The notes under the pieces were generated by a model. The model was not told where the DNA came from and ran no database searches. It saw nothing but the letters and a program-made list of their open reading frames with translations. From Virgibacillus ndiopensis (GTDB lineage: Bacteria; Bacillota; Bacilli; Bacillales; Amphibacillaceae), in assembly GCF_900187325.1 (NCBI RefSeq), contig NZ_FZMZ01000005.1, positions 744,001 to 808,000 on the forward strand: a stretch of 64,000 bases of DNA, written 5' to 3'. Both the position numbers and the translations under genes were made by a program. Below, piece after piece: positions 1-7,999 of the stretch. Position 1 is the stretch's first letter. The number at the start of each line of letters is the position of its first letter.

Positions 1-82
1 CCCCCATGAATTTTATACCTATGAGGAATATACCTAAGCCCCCAATAAACTCAAAAATCAGCTTCTGTATATCAATATCCAA
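1..82 (-). CDS. Na/Pi cotransporter family protein, N-terminal fragment
   Basis: This is the first 27 codons of a gene that runs off the left edge of the window. It reads from a TTG codon at 80-82 into a hydrophobic N-terminus (Asp-Ile-Asp-Ile-Gln-Lys, then a Gly-Gly-Leu-Gly-Ile-Phe-Leu-Ile-Gly membrane segment). That is the typical start of YqeW-type Na+/phosphate cotransporters (PF02690). A GGGATGG ribosome binding site lies 8 bases upstream. B. subtilis yqeW belongs to the same chromosomal region, which supports the call. Only the N-terminus is visible, so function rests on the family match. Confidence 0.65.
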   Translation of the reverse strand, partial: MDIDIQKLIFEFIGGLGIFLIGIKFMG

Positions 83-177
83 TGATTATACCATCCCTTC
101 ATCTGTGTAGAATTCTGTCGTATACTTTTTCATTATTAATTACATATAAACATTTTGTAAAGGTATGTATAACATTC

Positions 178-194
178 TTAACATTAAATTTACA
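178..194 (+). promoter_or_regulatory. possible pair of PhoP-like half-sites
   Basis: TTAACA (178-183) and TTTACA (189-194) start 11 bases apart, the period of the TT(A/T/C)ACA repeats bound by PhoP in B. subtilis. They lie upstream of a leftward Na/Pi cotransporter gene. Only two repeats are seen and the DNA is AT-rich, so chance is a serious alternative. Confidence 0.2.
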
Positions 195-358
195 ATTGAT
201 CATAAAAGCGTTCTGTAATATATTCTCTACCCAATAATTAATCTCATACATTGTTTGTTTTTACAAAGTCTTGTTCGCCAGAAACTGCGACATAACACAA
301 AATCATATTTGATACGCTGCGACCGCTACGGGAAAATACTACACGCACCCTGTTACAA

Positions 359-433
359 GCAGTCCGTATACACGGATACTCCTAGGGCGAGAGCTCTCCA
401 TCCGCCCCGAAAAGTATAGTGTATACGGGCTGC
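359..433. repeat. structured intergenic element (nested inverted repeats)
   Basis: A 15-base arm at 359-373 (gcagtccgtatacac) pairs with 419-433 (gtgtatacgggctgc), with one G-U pair. Inside it GGGCG (385-389) pairs with CGCCC (403-407), closing over a gagagctctc palindrome. The segment is visibly more GC-rich than its surroundings. It may be a dispersed intergenic repeat or a small structured RNA. It matches no riboswitch class I can recognise, and its strand is unknown. Confidence 0.5.
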
Positions 434-530
434 GGGGAAATCGAAAGTGCGAAATCAATATAGTACTTACTTCGATTATATCAACTATGTAAAAAGATTA
501 AGCATGTGTATTTTTTAGAGAACAGCCGTC

Positions 531-577
531 CCAAAAAAACAATACTCTTGATTGTCTTTTACGTTTCAAGAGTATTG
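531..577 (-). terminator. nfeD terminator
   Basis: Arms aatactcttga (541-551) and tcaagagtatt (567-577) form a perfect 11-bp stem, followed on the minus strand by a run of T (533-539 read in reverse). The 3' arm overlaps the last codons and stop of the nfeD-type gene. Confidence 0.75.
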
Positions 578-1215
578 CCTTGTTGTTTATCGTTTATTTC
601 TTCTACAAGTATTTTTGTACCGTCTACCTGTACCACTCGAACCAGACTACCTTTAGGAATCCAGCGACCGTTTGATAATGCGCTATAATCTTTATTATTA
701 ATACAAACAGTACCGACTGGACGCAAATCATTTAACGTTTTTCCGGTCTCGTTTACCAATTTTTTATATTCGTTGTTCATGGAGTTGTAGCCGGCTTCTT
801 CCGTTAATTGATCTCTTAACGTTAATTTTGACCACATATCACGACGTTTAAAAACCTTCAAGAAAAAGAATGCAGAAAAGCCACCAATTAATACACCAAT
901 CACGGCATAAATACCTGCATAAATATTTGGTGCTGCTAAAGCCACTGATAGTAACATACTCGCTAAACCAAGCGTTGCAAGTGTTCCATCATTTAACAAT
1001 TTTCCGTCAATGATTATGAGTAATAAACCTATAAAATAAATAATAATCATAATGATAAAGGAGCCTTCTAAATATGCGGAAAAATATACTGTAATAAAAC
1101 CAATTCCAATAAGAGCAAAAAATCCACGCATATTCACTAATATTTCTCCAATTAGAAATAGCGTTCCAAACCCAGTTATGATAAAACCTATCCAATCAGT
1201 AGACAATATATCCAT
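559..1215 (-). CDS. NfeD-family membrane protein
   Basis: This 218-residue protein has a block of hydrophobic segments over roughly residues 8-125, then a soluble C-terminal domain of about 70 residues. The end of that domain (Pro-Val-Gly, then Gly-Ser-Leu-Val-Arg-Val-Val-Gln-Val-Asp-Gly) is typical of the NfeD OB-fold. NfeD proteins act at the membrane, usually with a flotillin/stomatin or a ClpP-like protease. Here it stands alone: the long NfeD protein YqeZ and the flotillin FloA are 25 kb away. The start is the ATG behind GGAGGGGG. It is probably transcribed alone, since it is followed by its own terminator and faces a divergent gene. Partner and role are unknown. Confidence 0.75.
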   Translation of the reverse strand: MDILSTDWIGFIITGFGTLFLIGEILVNMRGFFALIGIGFITVYFSAYLEGSFIIMIIIYFIGLLLIIIDGKLLNDGTLATLGLASMLLSVALAAPNIYAGIYAVIGVLIGGFSAFFFLKVFKRRDMWSKLTLRDQLTEEAGYNSMNNEYKKLVNETGKTLNDLRPVGTVCINNKDYSALSNGRWIPKGSLVRVVQVDGTKILVEEINDKQQGNTLET

Positions 1216-1294
1216 AATCCCCCTCCTTCACCCTTTACTTATTTAGTTATACGCATTAATACTGTTCAGAGTTTCATTAAAAGGAGAAAATAAT

Positions 1295-1618
1295 ATGAAC
1301 TTTTTACAAAAATGTGGAATTTTCTTAGTAATTCTATTGTTAATAATAAGCGTTTATAAAGATTTAACAAGTGGAACACAAGAAAGTCTTGAACTTAATA
1401 AACCAATTGAAATAGAGCAAACATCTAAAAAATATAAGGTGGTTAAGGTTAAAGTACAATCAGGGGATACAGTTTTATCAATTATGGAAGAGGTAAATAA
1501 CAATAACAAAACATTGGATATAACTAAAATATTGTCTGATTTTAAGGCAATTAACAATGAGGTTAGTCCACACGAATTAAAAGTTGGTAATTATTACTAC
1601 TTTCCACTATATAAATAG
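1295..1618 (+). CDS. LysM-like membrane-anchored protein (YqfZ type)
   Basis: This 107-residue protein begins with one hydrophobic segment (about residues 5-22) that could be a signal anchor. A C-terminal part follows with the LysM pattern: a Val-Gln-Ser-Gly-Asp-Thr-Val core near residue 52 and a Leu-Lys-Val-Gly-Asn-Tyr-Tyr-Tyr-Phe-Pro end. LysM domains bind peptidoglycan or related glycans outside the cell. Small proteins of this design (YqfZ in B. subtilis) lie near this chromosomal region. The ATG has an AAAGGAG site and the gene is monocistronic. The domain is divergent, so the LysM call is likely but not certain. Confidence 0.65.
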   Translation: MNFLQKCGIFLVILLLIISVYKDLTSGTQESLELNKPIEIEQTSKKYKVVKVKVQSGDTVLSIMEEVNNNNKTLDITKILSDFKAINNEVSPHELKVGNYYYFPLYK

Positions 1619-1652
1619 AGAGGCTAACAAAATAGTCAGCCTCTCTATTTTT
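1616..1652. terminator. terminator between convergent genes
   Basis: tagagaggct (1616-1625) pairs perfectly with agcctctcta (1638-1647) and is followed by a plus-strand T run. It begins at the stop of the LysM-like gene, and the convergent minus-strand gene ends just beyond it, so it may serve both. Confidence 0.8.
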
Positions 1653-2061
1653 ATACAAATGGCAATATAAAGAGTGTAATGATAATGGATACAGCACCTG
1701 CGATAATAGCAGTATTACCTAGCGTGTCTGCATCGCGGCTTTTAGCAATGAAACCTACAATAATCCCTGCTCCACCAAGAACGATCGGCCATACGAAAAA
1801 TGATACAATGGATAATGCTAAAGCAATCCATCCAAACGTACTGTTTGCATGTGTATTTGAATCATCATCTTCCATTGTTACCGGTCGATCGAAATCATCA
1901 GCAGTCATTTCGGCAGCTGTTTCTTCATCGTTTAACCTCGATGGTTGTATAGTCGAATCTCGCTGTCCATTTAAATTTGTTGCAGCAAAATCTTGTGTGT
2001 CATTTTCACTTTTGGATGTTGGCCTGTTAACATTGTTCGTAGTACGTCCATATTCATCCAT
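1651..2061 (-). CDS. conserved small membrane protein, YqfX-like
   Basis: This 136-residue protein has a polar, acidic N-terminal half (about residues 1-70) rich in Asn, Thr and Asp, and a C-terminal half with two or three hydrophobic segments separated by a short Lys-Ser-Arg-Asp loop. The layout (Gly-Trp-Ile-Ala-Leu-Ala-Leu-Ser near residue 77, Gly-Ile-Ile-Val-Gly-Phe-Ile-Ala near 100) resembles the uncharacterised YqfX group of Bacillaceae, which occurs in this neighbourhood. An AGAGAGG site precedes the ATG. It is divergent from yqfT. No function can be assigned from sequence. Confidence 0.6.
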   Translation of the reverse strand: MDEYGRTTNNVNRPTSKSENDTQDFAATNLNGQRDSTIQPSRLNDEETAAEMTADDFDRPVTMEDDDSNTHANSTFGWIALALSIVSFFVWPIVLGGAGIIVGFIAKSRDADTLGNTAIIAGAVSIIITLFILPFV

Positions 2062-2245
2062 AAACAGATACCTCTCTTCCCATTTAATTGAGGTGCGTTT
2101 ATAGTTTATGGATACTTTTCTATAATAACGGTGTTATTTTATGGAAAAACACAATGTTGTACTGTTTTTTTTCACCTGTCCAAGCTTCTTTTTAATCCAT
2201 TACAGCATAGAATAAATCAGTAATGGAATTAAAGGGGAATGATGA

Positions 2246-2530
2246 ATGTCTACTTTCATAAAAGAAATGATAGGTAAAAAAATGAAGCAACTTTCTCCAG
2301 ACGAGCTACTTCATTATAGTAAGAAATATGGTTTTAACTTATCCAAAAATGAAGCACAGAATATCACTAAATACTTAAAAAACAACCAAATTAACCCATT
2401 CAGTGCTCAAGATCGAGTAATAATGTTAAAAGAATTAGCTCGTATTACTGATCTTCAAACTGCAAAAAAAGCACAAAAATTATTTGAGGAAATTATTAAA
2501 TCCTATGGTTTAGAGCACCTTTTTTATTAA
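2246..2530 (+). CDS. yqfT: YqfT family (DUF2624) protein
   Basis: This 94-residue soluble, helical, Lys-rich protein has no membrane segment. Its length, sequence (Pro-Asp-Glu-Leu-Leu-His-Tyr-Ser-Lys-Lys-Tyr-Gly near residue 18) and position beside nfo match YqfT/DUF2624, a Bacillaceae family of unknown function. An AAAGGGG site precedes the ATG. The gene is on the plus strand, convergent with nfo, and they share a bidirectional terminator. Confidence 0.75.
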   Translation: MSTFIKEMIGKKMKQLSPDELLHYSKKYGFNLSKNEAQNITKYLKNNQINPFSAQDRVIMLKELARITDLQTAKKAQKLFEEIIKSYGLEHLFY

Positions 2531-2586
2531 AACTGTTTTCTAGAAGATTGTTGCTTTTTCAAATGGAAAATCGTATTCCTTTATTA

Positions 2587-2631
2587 AAATAAAAGGAATA
2601 ACGACGATAGTGGACGTTATTCCTTTTATTT
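2587..2631. terminator. bidirectional terminator of yqfT and nfo
   Basis: A perfect 17-bp inverted repeat (2587-2603 with 2615-2631) ends in A/T runs on both sides. It lies between the convergent stop codons of yqfT and nfo. Confidence 0.9.
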
Positions 2632-3524
2632 TATTGATTTACAATTTTTTCTTTTAAATCCTCGTCAAAGGTATCGCCTTTTATCATTTCAATTTCAAAT
2701 TTGTATGGCGGTTTTTTGTTTTTCTTATCTTCACCAACATATGGAGTCTCCAATATTTTTGGAAGCTCTTGCAATTGCGGGTGATGAATGACATAACGAA
2801 GAGCTTTGTATCCAATATGACCAAATCCGATGTTTTCATGACGATCCTTATGAGCCCCACGTTCATTTTTACTATCATTAACGTGAATTACTTTTAAACG
2901 ATCAAGACCGATAATTTTATCAAATTGATTTAATACACCATCAAAATCATTTACAACATCATATCCCGCATCATGAATATGACACGTATCAAGACATACT
3001 GATAACTTTTCATTGAGTGTTACACCATCGAAGATTTTCGCTAATTCATCAAATGTACGACCAATTTCAGAACCTTTTCCTGCCATTGTTTCGAGAGCAA
3101 TTTGAACATTTTGATCCTTTTCCAACACTTCGTTTAAACCTTCAATAATCTTTTCAATTCCGTCACTTGCCCCAGCTCCAACATGTGCACCTGGATGAAG
3201 TACAATTTGCTTAGCACCTAAAGCTTCCGTACGTTCTATTTCATTGCGTAAAAAGTTCACCCCTAATTCAAAGGTTGCATTTTTTACTGAGTTCCCGATG
3301 TTAATTATATAAGGAGCATGAACGACAACATCAACAATTCCATTTTTATCCATATGCTCAATTCCTGCTGCTATATTAAGCTCTTCAATCGGTTTTCTGC
3401 GAGTGTTTTGCGGAGCACCAGTATAAATCATAAATACGTTGGAACCATAAGAAACAGCTTCTTCACTTGATCCTAAAAGCATTTTTTTTCCACTCATTGA
3501 TACATGTGATCCTATTTTCAACAT
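2631..3524 (-). CDS. nfo: endonuclease IV (AP endonuclease)
   Basis: Endonuclease IV cuts DNA 5' to abasic sites in base-excision repair and also protects germinating spores. The protein is 297 residues. All nine metal-binding positions of the tri-zinc TIM barrel are present: His69, His110, Glu145, Asp179, His182, His214, Asp227, His229 and Glu259, nearly the same numbering as E. coli Nfo. Signature blocks His-Pro-Gly-Ala-His and Cys-Leu-Asp-Thr-Cys-His are clear. The start is the ATG behind GAGAGGGG. It lies downstream of cshB with a short gap, as in B. subtilis. Confidence 0.96.
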   Translation of the reverse strand: MLKIGSHVSMSGKKMLLGSSEEAVSYGSNVFMIYTGAPQNTRRKPIEELNIAAGIEHMDKNGIVDVVVHAPYIINIGNSVKNATFELGVNFLRNEIERTEALGAKQIVLHPGAHVGAGASDGIEKIIEGLNEVLEKDQNVQIALETMAGKGSEIGRTFDELAKIFDGVTLNEKLSVCLDTCHIHDAGYDVVNDFDGVLNQFDKIIGLDRLKVIHVNDSKNERGAHKDRHENIGFGHIGYKALRYVIHHPQLQELPKILETPYVGEDKKNKKPPYKFEIEMIKGDTFDEDLKEKIVNQ

Positions 3525-3577
3525 ATTCTTTCCCCTCTCTAAACTACAACTACTGTGATGTTATCATATATGGGCGA

Positions 3578-4894
3578 TTATTTCTTCTTATACTTTTCCT
3601 TTTTTGAAAGTTGTTTTTTAATTGCATCTTTCTGTCTTATCATTTTTTTCTTATAACCAGGCTTTACCTTTTTAGTTTTTTTAACCTGTTTCCAAGCTTC
3701 TTTTTCAATGTTTGTTTCCGTTTTTGCCCTTAAAGTTCTTTCATTCCAGGCTTTTACCTCTTGCCATTCATTATTCTTAACATCATAATAAGTAAACTCT
3801 AATCCTTTTTGTTCTAATTTCTCAATAAGTTTAATATCCTGTTCATCATACAAACTAATGGCAGTACCTTCCATTCCAGCACGTGCTGTTCTCCCTACAC
3901 GATGAATGTAAAACTCTTCTTCTTTCGGCAGTTGCGCGTTTATAACATGGCTTACTCCTTTTATATCAATTCCTCTCGAAGCCAAATCGGTTGCCACGAT
4001 ATATTGATATCGTAAGTTTTGAATGTCCTTTAATACACGTTTTCGCTCTCTCGGAGATAATCCGCCGTGGATTAATCCTACATCCATTCCTTTTTGTTGT
4101 AACTCAGCAGCTAATTCATTAGCAATTTGTTTTCCATTGGTAAAAATAATTGCCAAATAAGGTTGAATGGACTTTGAAATTTCAACAATAATATCAGATT
4201 CCTTACGATGTTTTAATGCAATTAATCGGTGTTCCATTGTTTCTGGAGAAAGCTTGTCATCAATTTTTACATGTAACGGATTTTCTAAATATTTTCTAAA
4301 GAAATGTTCCAATCGCTGTGGAATTGTTGCGGAAAAGACGAGTAATTGAATATTTTTTCTAGAACGAACCAGTAATTGATCAACCTCATTGATAAATCCT
4401 AAATCTAACATGAGATCAGCTTCGTCAATGACAAAAGACTTGGCCGAATAAATAGAAATAGCTTCCTCTTTAACCAAATCCAATATCCTTCCTGGTGTGC
4501 CAACAATAATATGTGGCGGTTCTTTCAATTTTTCCATCATTTTTTGCTTATCAGTTCCACCGACTAATAGTTTGGAAATCCATTTTTGATCCTTATCAGC
4601 ATAATGAATGATTTTCTTTACTTCTTCATGAATTTGCATTGCAAGCTCCCTGGTAGGTGCTGTAATAACAAATTGCACTTCCCGTTTGCTAGCATCAATT
4701 TGATTAAACAATGGCAACAAATATGCATGTGTTTTACCAGATCCGGTATGAGACTGCCCTATTACACTTTGACCATTTAAAATAGCTGGAATTATTTCTT
4801 GCTGTATCGCAGTCGGGTTATAAAATTGCAGTCGTTCAATTACATCCTTTAAAATCGGGTGGAAAGAGAACTGACTAAAGTTATTGTTTTCCAT
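3578..4894 (-). CDS. cshB: DEAD-box RNA helicase CshB
   Basis: This is an ATP-dependent RNA helicase linked to cold adaptation and ribosome or mRNA structure. The 438-residue protein carries the Q-motif region, motif I (Ser-His-Thr-Gly-Ser-Gly-Lys-Thr, 48-55), Ia (Pro-Thr-Arg-Glu-Leu-Ala), II (Asp-Glu-Ala-Asp, 157-160), III (Ser-Ala-Thr, 188-190), Ala-Thr-Asp-Leu-Ala-Ser-Arg-Gly, and VI (His-Arg-Val-Gly-Arg-Thr-Ala-Arg). A basic Lys-rich C-terminal tail follows. A longer reading frame extends 43 codons upstream into yqfO, but the ATG at 4894 has an AAGGAGT site and the family N-terminus. Confidence 0.95.
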   Translation of the reverse strand: MENNNFSQFSFHPILKDVIERLQFYNPTAIQQEIIPAILNGQSVIGQSHTGSGKTHAYLLPLFNQIDASKREVQFVITAPTRELAMQIHEEVKKIIHYADKDQKWISKLLVGGTDKQKMMEKLKEPPHIIVGTPGRILDLVKEEAISIYSAKSFVIDEADLMLDLGFINEVDQLLVRSRKNIQLLVFSATIPQRLEHFFRKYLENPLHVKIDDKLSPETMEHRLIALKHRKESDIIVEISKSIQPYLAIIFTNGKQIANELAAELQQKGMDVGLIHGGLSPRERKRVLKDIQNLRYQYIVATDLASRGIDIKGVSHVINAQLPKEEEFYIHRVGRTARAGMEGTAISLYDEQDIKLIEKLEQKGLEFTYYDVKNNEWQEVKAWNERTLRAKTETNIEKEAWKQVKKTKKVKPGYKKKMIRQKDAIKKQLSKKEKYKKK

Positions 4895-4970
4895 ATTAAA
4901 ATACTCCTTTTTTTGAATAGTGTTTACACCATCCGAATATATAGCCTGTTTTTCATTATAAAGGACTTTA

Positions 4971-6086
4971 TTAAATAAAGCGAAATGGTTCTGTATTTGC
5001 ATGTGAAACCAGAACATCGACATTATGCTGTTGCAATTTTTGATCTAAATAGTGTTTTGTTGCCTGTTTCATAACTTTTTCTACATGATGCCCCGGATCA
5101 ATAACAGAAAGACCCATTTGCCACGCATCCTGCGCCACATGAAATGTCATGTCACCTGTAACATATACATCAGCACCCTTATTTAGCGCATCATATATGT
5201 ACTTCTCTCCACTTCCACCCAAAATTGCTACGTTTTTGACTTTTGCTTTTAAATTCCCTGTCACTCTTACATTTGGAACATTTAATTTGTTTTTCACATG
5301 TTCACAAAACGATTCAAGTGTCATACTATTTTCTAATAAACCAATTCTGCCAATCCCAGTTGCTTCTCCTTGAATTTCCATTGGATAAACATCATAGGCA
5401 ACTTCGTCATAAGGATGAGCATTTTCCATAGCATTCAACACAGAAGGAAGAATTGATTCTGGTACAATTGTTTCTATTTTTACTTCTTCTACCATTTCTA
5501 ATTCATTCGCCTGTCCGATATAGGGATTACTTCCTTCTAATGGTTTAAAACTACCTTTACCCGGTGTTTGAAATGTACAATGACTATAGTTACCAATATG
5601 ACCAGCACCACTATTACTAAGTGCTTCCCTAACCTCTGTACTATGTGTATCTGGTACATAGACTGCAACTTTTACTAATTTTTCTCTATGTGACTCTATC
5701 AAAACTTCTTTTGTGTTTAATTCAAGTATGTCGCACAACATATCATTAACGCCACCATCTGCTACATCTAAATTGGTATGTGCCGCGTATACTGTTATAT
5801 CATTCTGGATTAGTTTTTGAATAATACGCCCTTGTGGTGACTCAACATTTACCTGTTTGATTGACTTAAAGAACAGTGGGTGATGGGCAATAATTAAATC
5901 AACATTATTTTCAATAGCTTCTTCCACAACCGATTCTAATACATCTAGGGTAACCATAATTTTTCTTACAGGTTTTGATAACGATCCAAGCTGCATTCCA
6001 ACATTATCCCAATCATAGGCTAAATGTTTTGGTGCCCATTCCTCAAGCATTCGAAAAACATCTAGATTACGGATTGTTTTTGCCAT
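4971..6086 (-). CDS. yqfO: Nif3-like dinuclear metal centre protein YqfO
   Basis: This is a 371-residue Nif3/DUF34 family protein. The N-terminal and C-terminal halves form the Nif3 fold with metal-binding His residues (Ala-His-His-Pro-Leu-Phe near residue 68, Ala-His-Thr-Asn near 102, and Asp-Pro-Gly-His-His near 330). Between them is the PII-like insertion found in the long Bacillus members (about residues 130-235). The family forms hexameric rings. Its substrate is unsettled, with a cyclohydrolase-like role proposed for some members. The start overlaps the end of trmK by 20 bases and uses a GGGAGG site inside it, so the two are probably translated together. Confidence 0.9.
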   Translation of the reverse strand: MAKTIRNLDVFRMLEEWAPKHLAYDWDNVGMQLGSLSKPVRKIMVTLDVLESVVEEAIENNVDLIIAHHPLFFKSIKQVNVESPQGRIIQKLIQNDITVYAAHTNLDVADGGVNDMLCDILELNTKEVLIESHREKLVKVAVYVPDTHSTEVREALSNSGAGHIGNYSHCTFQTPGKGSFKPLEGSNPYIGQANELEMVEEVKIETIVPESILPSVLNAMENAHPYDEVAYDVYPMEIQGEATGIGRIGLLENSMTLESFCEHVKNKLNVPNVRVTGNLKAKVKNVAILGGSGEKYIYDALNKGADVYVTGDMTFHVAQDAWQMGLSVIDPGHHVEKVMKQATKHYLDQKLQQHNVDVLVSHANTEPFRFI

Positions 6087-6786
6087 CTTGTATTTCCTCC
6101 CTTATCCACTCAAGTTCAGATTGAAACTGACTGATTTTATCATTAACCGGGACATTTGCCTGTTTCATTTGTATGATAACAAACTTCAGCTTTTCCATCT
6201 CCTGTTTCCATTTAGAGTAAAAAGCATCGGATTTATTTTGTAATAGTAATGGTCCAAATAATAATTCTTTTTCGGTAAGTTCTAATGTATTTCCACTTGT
6301 ATTCAGATCACCAACAATTATTTCATAGAAATGTCCATTTTCTTCGATTACCTCTTCAGCTATGATTTCATAATTGTTTTTAACCATCCATGTACGTACA
6401 CTTTTTGCGTCTACGTTTGGTTGCGTAATAATGCGTTCAACAGACTTAAGTTTATCCTTTCCATTCTCTAAAATAGCATGAATGAGTGTGCCTCCCATAC
6501 CTGCGATAACAAGTTGTTTTATTTCGCCCTTTCTAATCACCGCTAGTCCATCCCCTAAACGGACATCGACCATATTCGCCAAATTATAATGGTTTACCGT
6601 TTCCTCTGCACTTCGATATGGACCAACATTCACTTCACCAGCTATTGCTTTCGCTGTGCTATCCTGCATACATACATGACATGGTAAATAAGCATGATCT
6701 GAACCAATATCAGCAAAAATAGCTCCTTTTGGTAGGTATGCAGCAACATTCATTAGTCTATTCGATGGTTTTAATTTTTCACTCAT
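6067..6786 (-). CDS. trmK: tRNA (adenine22-N1)-methyltransferase TrmK
   Basis: TrmK methylates N1 of adenine 22 in the D-loop of tRNA using S-adenosylmethionine. The 239-residue protein has the Rossmann SAM motif Ala-Asp-Ile-Gly-Ser-Asp-His-Ala near residue 25, the Gly-Asp-Gly-Leu block near 78, and the Ile-Ala-Gly-Met-Gly-Gly block near 94. A helical C-terminal domain follows. The length and neighbours (cccA upstream, yqfO overlapping downstream) match B. subtilis YqfN. A GAGGAG site precedes the ATG. A 13-bp hairpin lies between cccA and this gene. Confidence 0.93.
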   Translation of the reverse strand: MSEKLKPSNRLMNVAAYLPKGAIFADIGSDHAYLPCHVCMQDSTAKAIAGEVNVGPYRSAEETVNHYNLANMVDVRLGDGLAVIRKGEIKQLVIAGMGGTLIHAILENGKDKLKSVERIITQPNVDAKSVRTWMVKNNYEIIAEEVIEENGHFYEIIVGDLNTSGNTLELTEKELLFGPLLLQNKSDAFYSKWKQEMEKLKFVIIQMKQANVPVNDKISQFQSELEWIREEIQDGKNNP

Positions 6787-6807
6787 TTTTATCTCCTCGT
6801 ATATAAA

Positions 6808-6841
6808 AGAAAGCTTTCTGCATTGTATCAGAAAGCTTTCT
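6808..6841 (-). terminator. terminator or attenuator between cccA and trmK
   Basis: agaaagctttctg (6808-6820) pairs perfectly with cagaaagctttct (6829-6841), followed on the minus strand by TTTTATATA. It ends cccA transcripts. It is only 22 bases from the trmK start, so trmK either depends on readthrough or has a promoter upstream of the hairpin. Confidence 0.7.
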
Positions 6842-6869
6842 CTGTAGTTAAACCTGTAATAATATAAAA

Positions 6870-7250
6870 TTACTTTTTCTCAGACAACCATTTTGCTATC
6901 GCTTCTGCTTGCGCATCCTCTTTGATTATTCCAGGTGGCATATCGCCTCTACCATTCATAACTATATCCTTAATTTCATCTTTAGATAGTCGGCTACCAA
7001 CCTTTGTTAAGTCCGGACCCATTCCACCTGTCAAATCAGCACCATGACATGATGCACAATTGTTTTCAAAAATAGCTTCTGGATCATCTGCTGTTGCACC
7101 GCCTTCAGTTTGCTCCTGTTTCTCTCCGCCGCCTTCGTCAGCCTTCTGAATAGCGTCACGCTGGCCAATACCGACAACTGATAAAACGATTACCAAAGCA
7201 ATCCCTATAACGGCTATAAGTGCATAAGGGATGACTGCGTTTCTTTTCAT
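6870..7250 (-). CDS. cccA: membrane-anchored cytochrome c-550
   Basis: This small c-type cytochrome carries electrons on the outer face of the cytoplasmic membrane. The 126-residue protein has an uncleaved N-terminal anchor (about residues 6-27), a Gly/Glu/Gln-rich linker (31-55) and a cytochrome domain. Haem is attached at Cys65-Ala-Ser-Cys68-His69. Met104 in Gly-Asp-Met-Pro-Pro-Gly is the probable sixth ligand. Position next to sigA is as in B. subtilis cccA. The ATG follows AAGGAGG. A hairpin terminator lies downstream. Confidence 0.94.
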   Translation of the reverse strand: MKRNAVIPYALIAVIGIALVIVLSVVGIGQRDAIQKADEGGGEKQEQTEGGATADDPEAIFENNCASCHGADLTGGMGPDLTKVGSRLSKDEIKDIVMNGRGDMPPGIIKEDAQAEAIAKWLSEKK

Positions 7251-7338
7251 CCGTATTTCCTCCTTATGTAATCCCCTTAATCTAGTTTGCTAAAAAGACT
7301 ATATTTATTTTACTCGAAAATCAATTTAGTTTAAAGGG

Positions 7339-7357
7339 ATAAGTTGTGAAAACTTAT
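7339..7357 (-). terminator. weak hairpin after the membrane protein gene
   Basis: ataagtt (7339-7345) and aacttat (7351-7357) pair over a 5-base loop at the end of the minus-strand gene. The T tract is poor, so terminator function is uncertain. Confidence 0.3.
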
Positions 7358-7893
7358 AGAACAATGTAAAATGATGTAAAAATAATGCCAATTATTCCTA
7401 TAACCCTTAAATATAATAATCTCTTTTGTTTACTCCAAGCGACCCATCCTATAAAATGCAATAATATTATCATCGCAGTCAACCATTGGACACTTGTAAG
7501 AACTTGACTAATAAAAACAGAAGTCAGAAGAATCAGCAACAAAAAGATGATTAATGAAAGATGAAATAATATATTATCTGCCAATTTAAAAGACCTATAT
7601 TGCCAATAAGAAGAACCAACAAAAAGAAACAAGATACTGAGTTGCATTATGGGGTGAAATTCCGTAAAATATATAACAAGAAATGAAAACGGTACCAAGA
7701 GAAACTGTAATATAATTTGTATGATTAAGGAAATTTTAATCTTACGCTTTTCTACTAAAGCATCATTTTCACTAACTCCTGTCCCATTTGTATACAATGC
7801 AAGCAGGTAATCACAATACATATCCGGAAGCAATTTATGCTGTTTCCAATAATTTATTTCCTTAACGATTGTAGCAATTCGTTCTTCTGCCAT
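7354..7893 (-). CDS. conserved membrane protein between cccA and sigA
   Basis: This 179-residue protein has a soluble N-terminal section with a motif seen in Bacillaceae homologues (Glu-Ile-Asn-Tyr-Trp-Lys, then Leu-Leu-Pro near residue 19, and a Tyr-Cys-Asp-Tyr-Leu-Leu-Ala-Leu-Tyr block near 26). Five or six hydrophobic segments follow from about residue 53 to the C-terminus. No catalytic motif is visible and I do not assign a function. The start was moved from 7965 to the ATG at 7893, which has an AGAGGTGAT site. The gene is directly downstream of sigA and could be cotranscribed with it. Confidence 0.7.
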   Translation of the reverse strand: MAEERIATIVKEINYWKQHKLLPDMYCDYLLALYTNGTGVSENDALVEKRKIKISLIIQIILQFLLVPFSFLVIYFTEFHPIMQLSILFLFVGSSYWQYRSFKLADNILFHLSLIIFLLLILLTSVFISQVLTSVQWLTAMIILLHFIGWVAWSKQKRLLYLRVIGIIGIIFTSFYIVL

Positions 7894-7999
7894 ACATATC
7901 ACCTCTGGTTGAATGGCAAAATTCAGGTTCAAAATATTAAGTTTTAAATCCAGGTGTACAGTCATTGTTCACAATTTGTGCCCAATGACTGAAGCCCAT

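Larger units (their letters stand above)
83..558. other. 476-base gene-free stretch
   Basis: No convincing gene lies here. From the left it holds an AT-rich promoter-like part for the leftward cotransporter gene (about 130-300), a GC-richer structured segment (about 310-470, listed separately) and the nfeD terminator (531-577). A 15-codon minus-strand ORF at 86-133 has no ribosome binding site and was not called. Confidence 0.6.

Noticed and set aside
86-133. 15-codon minus-strand ORF before the Na/Pi cotransporter gene, a possible leader peptide
   Set aside because: There is no ribosome binding site and no attenuator structure around it.
4895-5023. N-terminal extension of CshB
   Set aside because: The extra 43 codons overlap yqfO and do not resemble helicase N-termini; a good ribosome binding site exists at the inner ATG.
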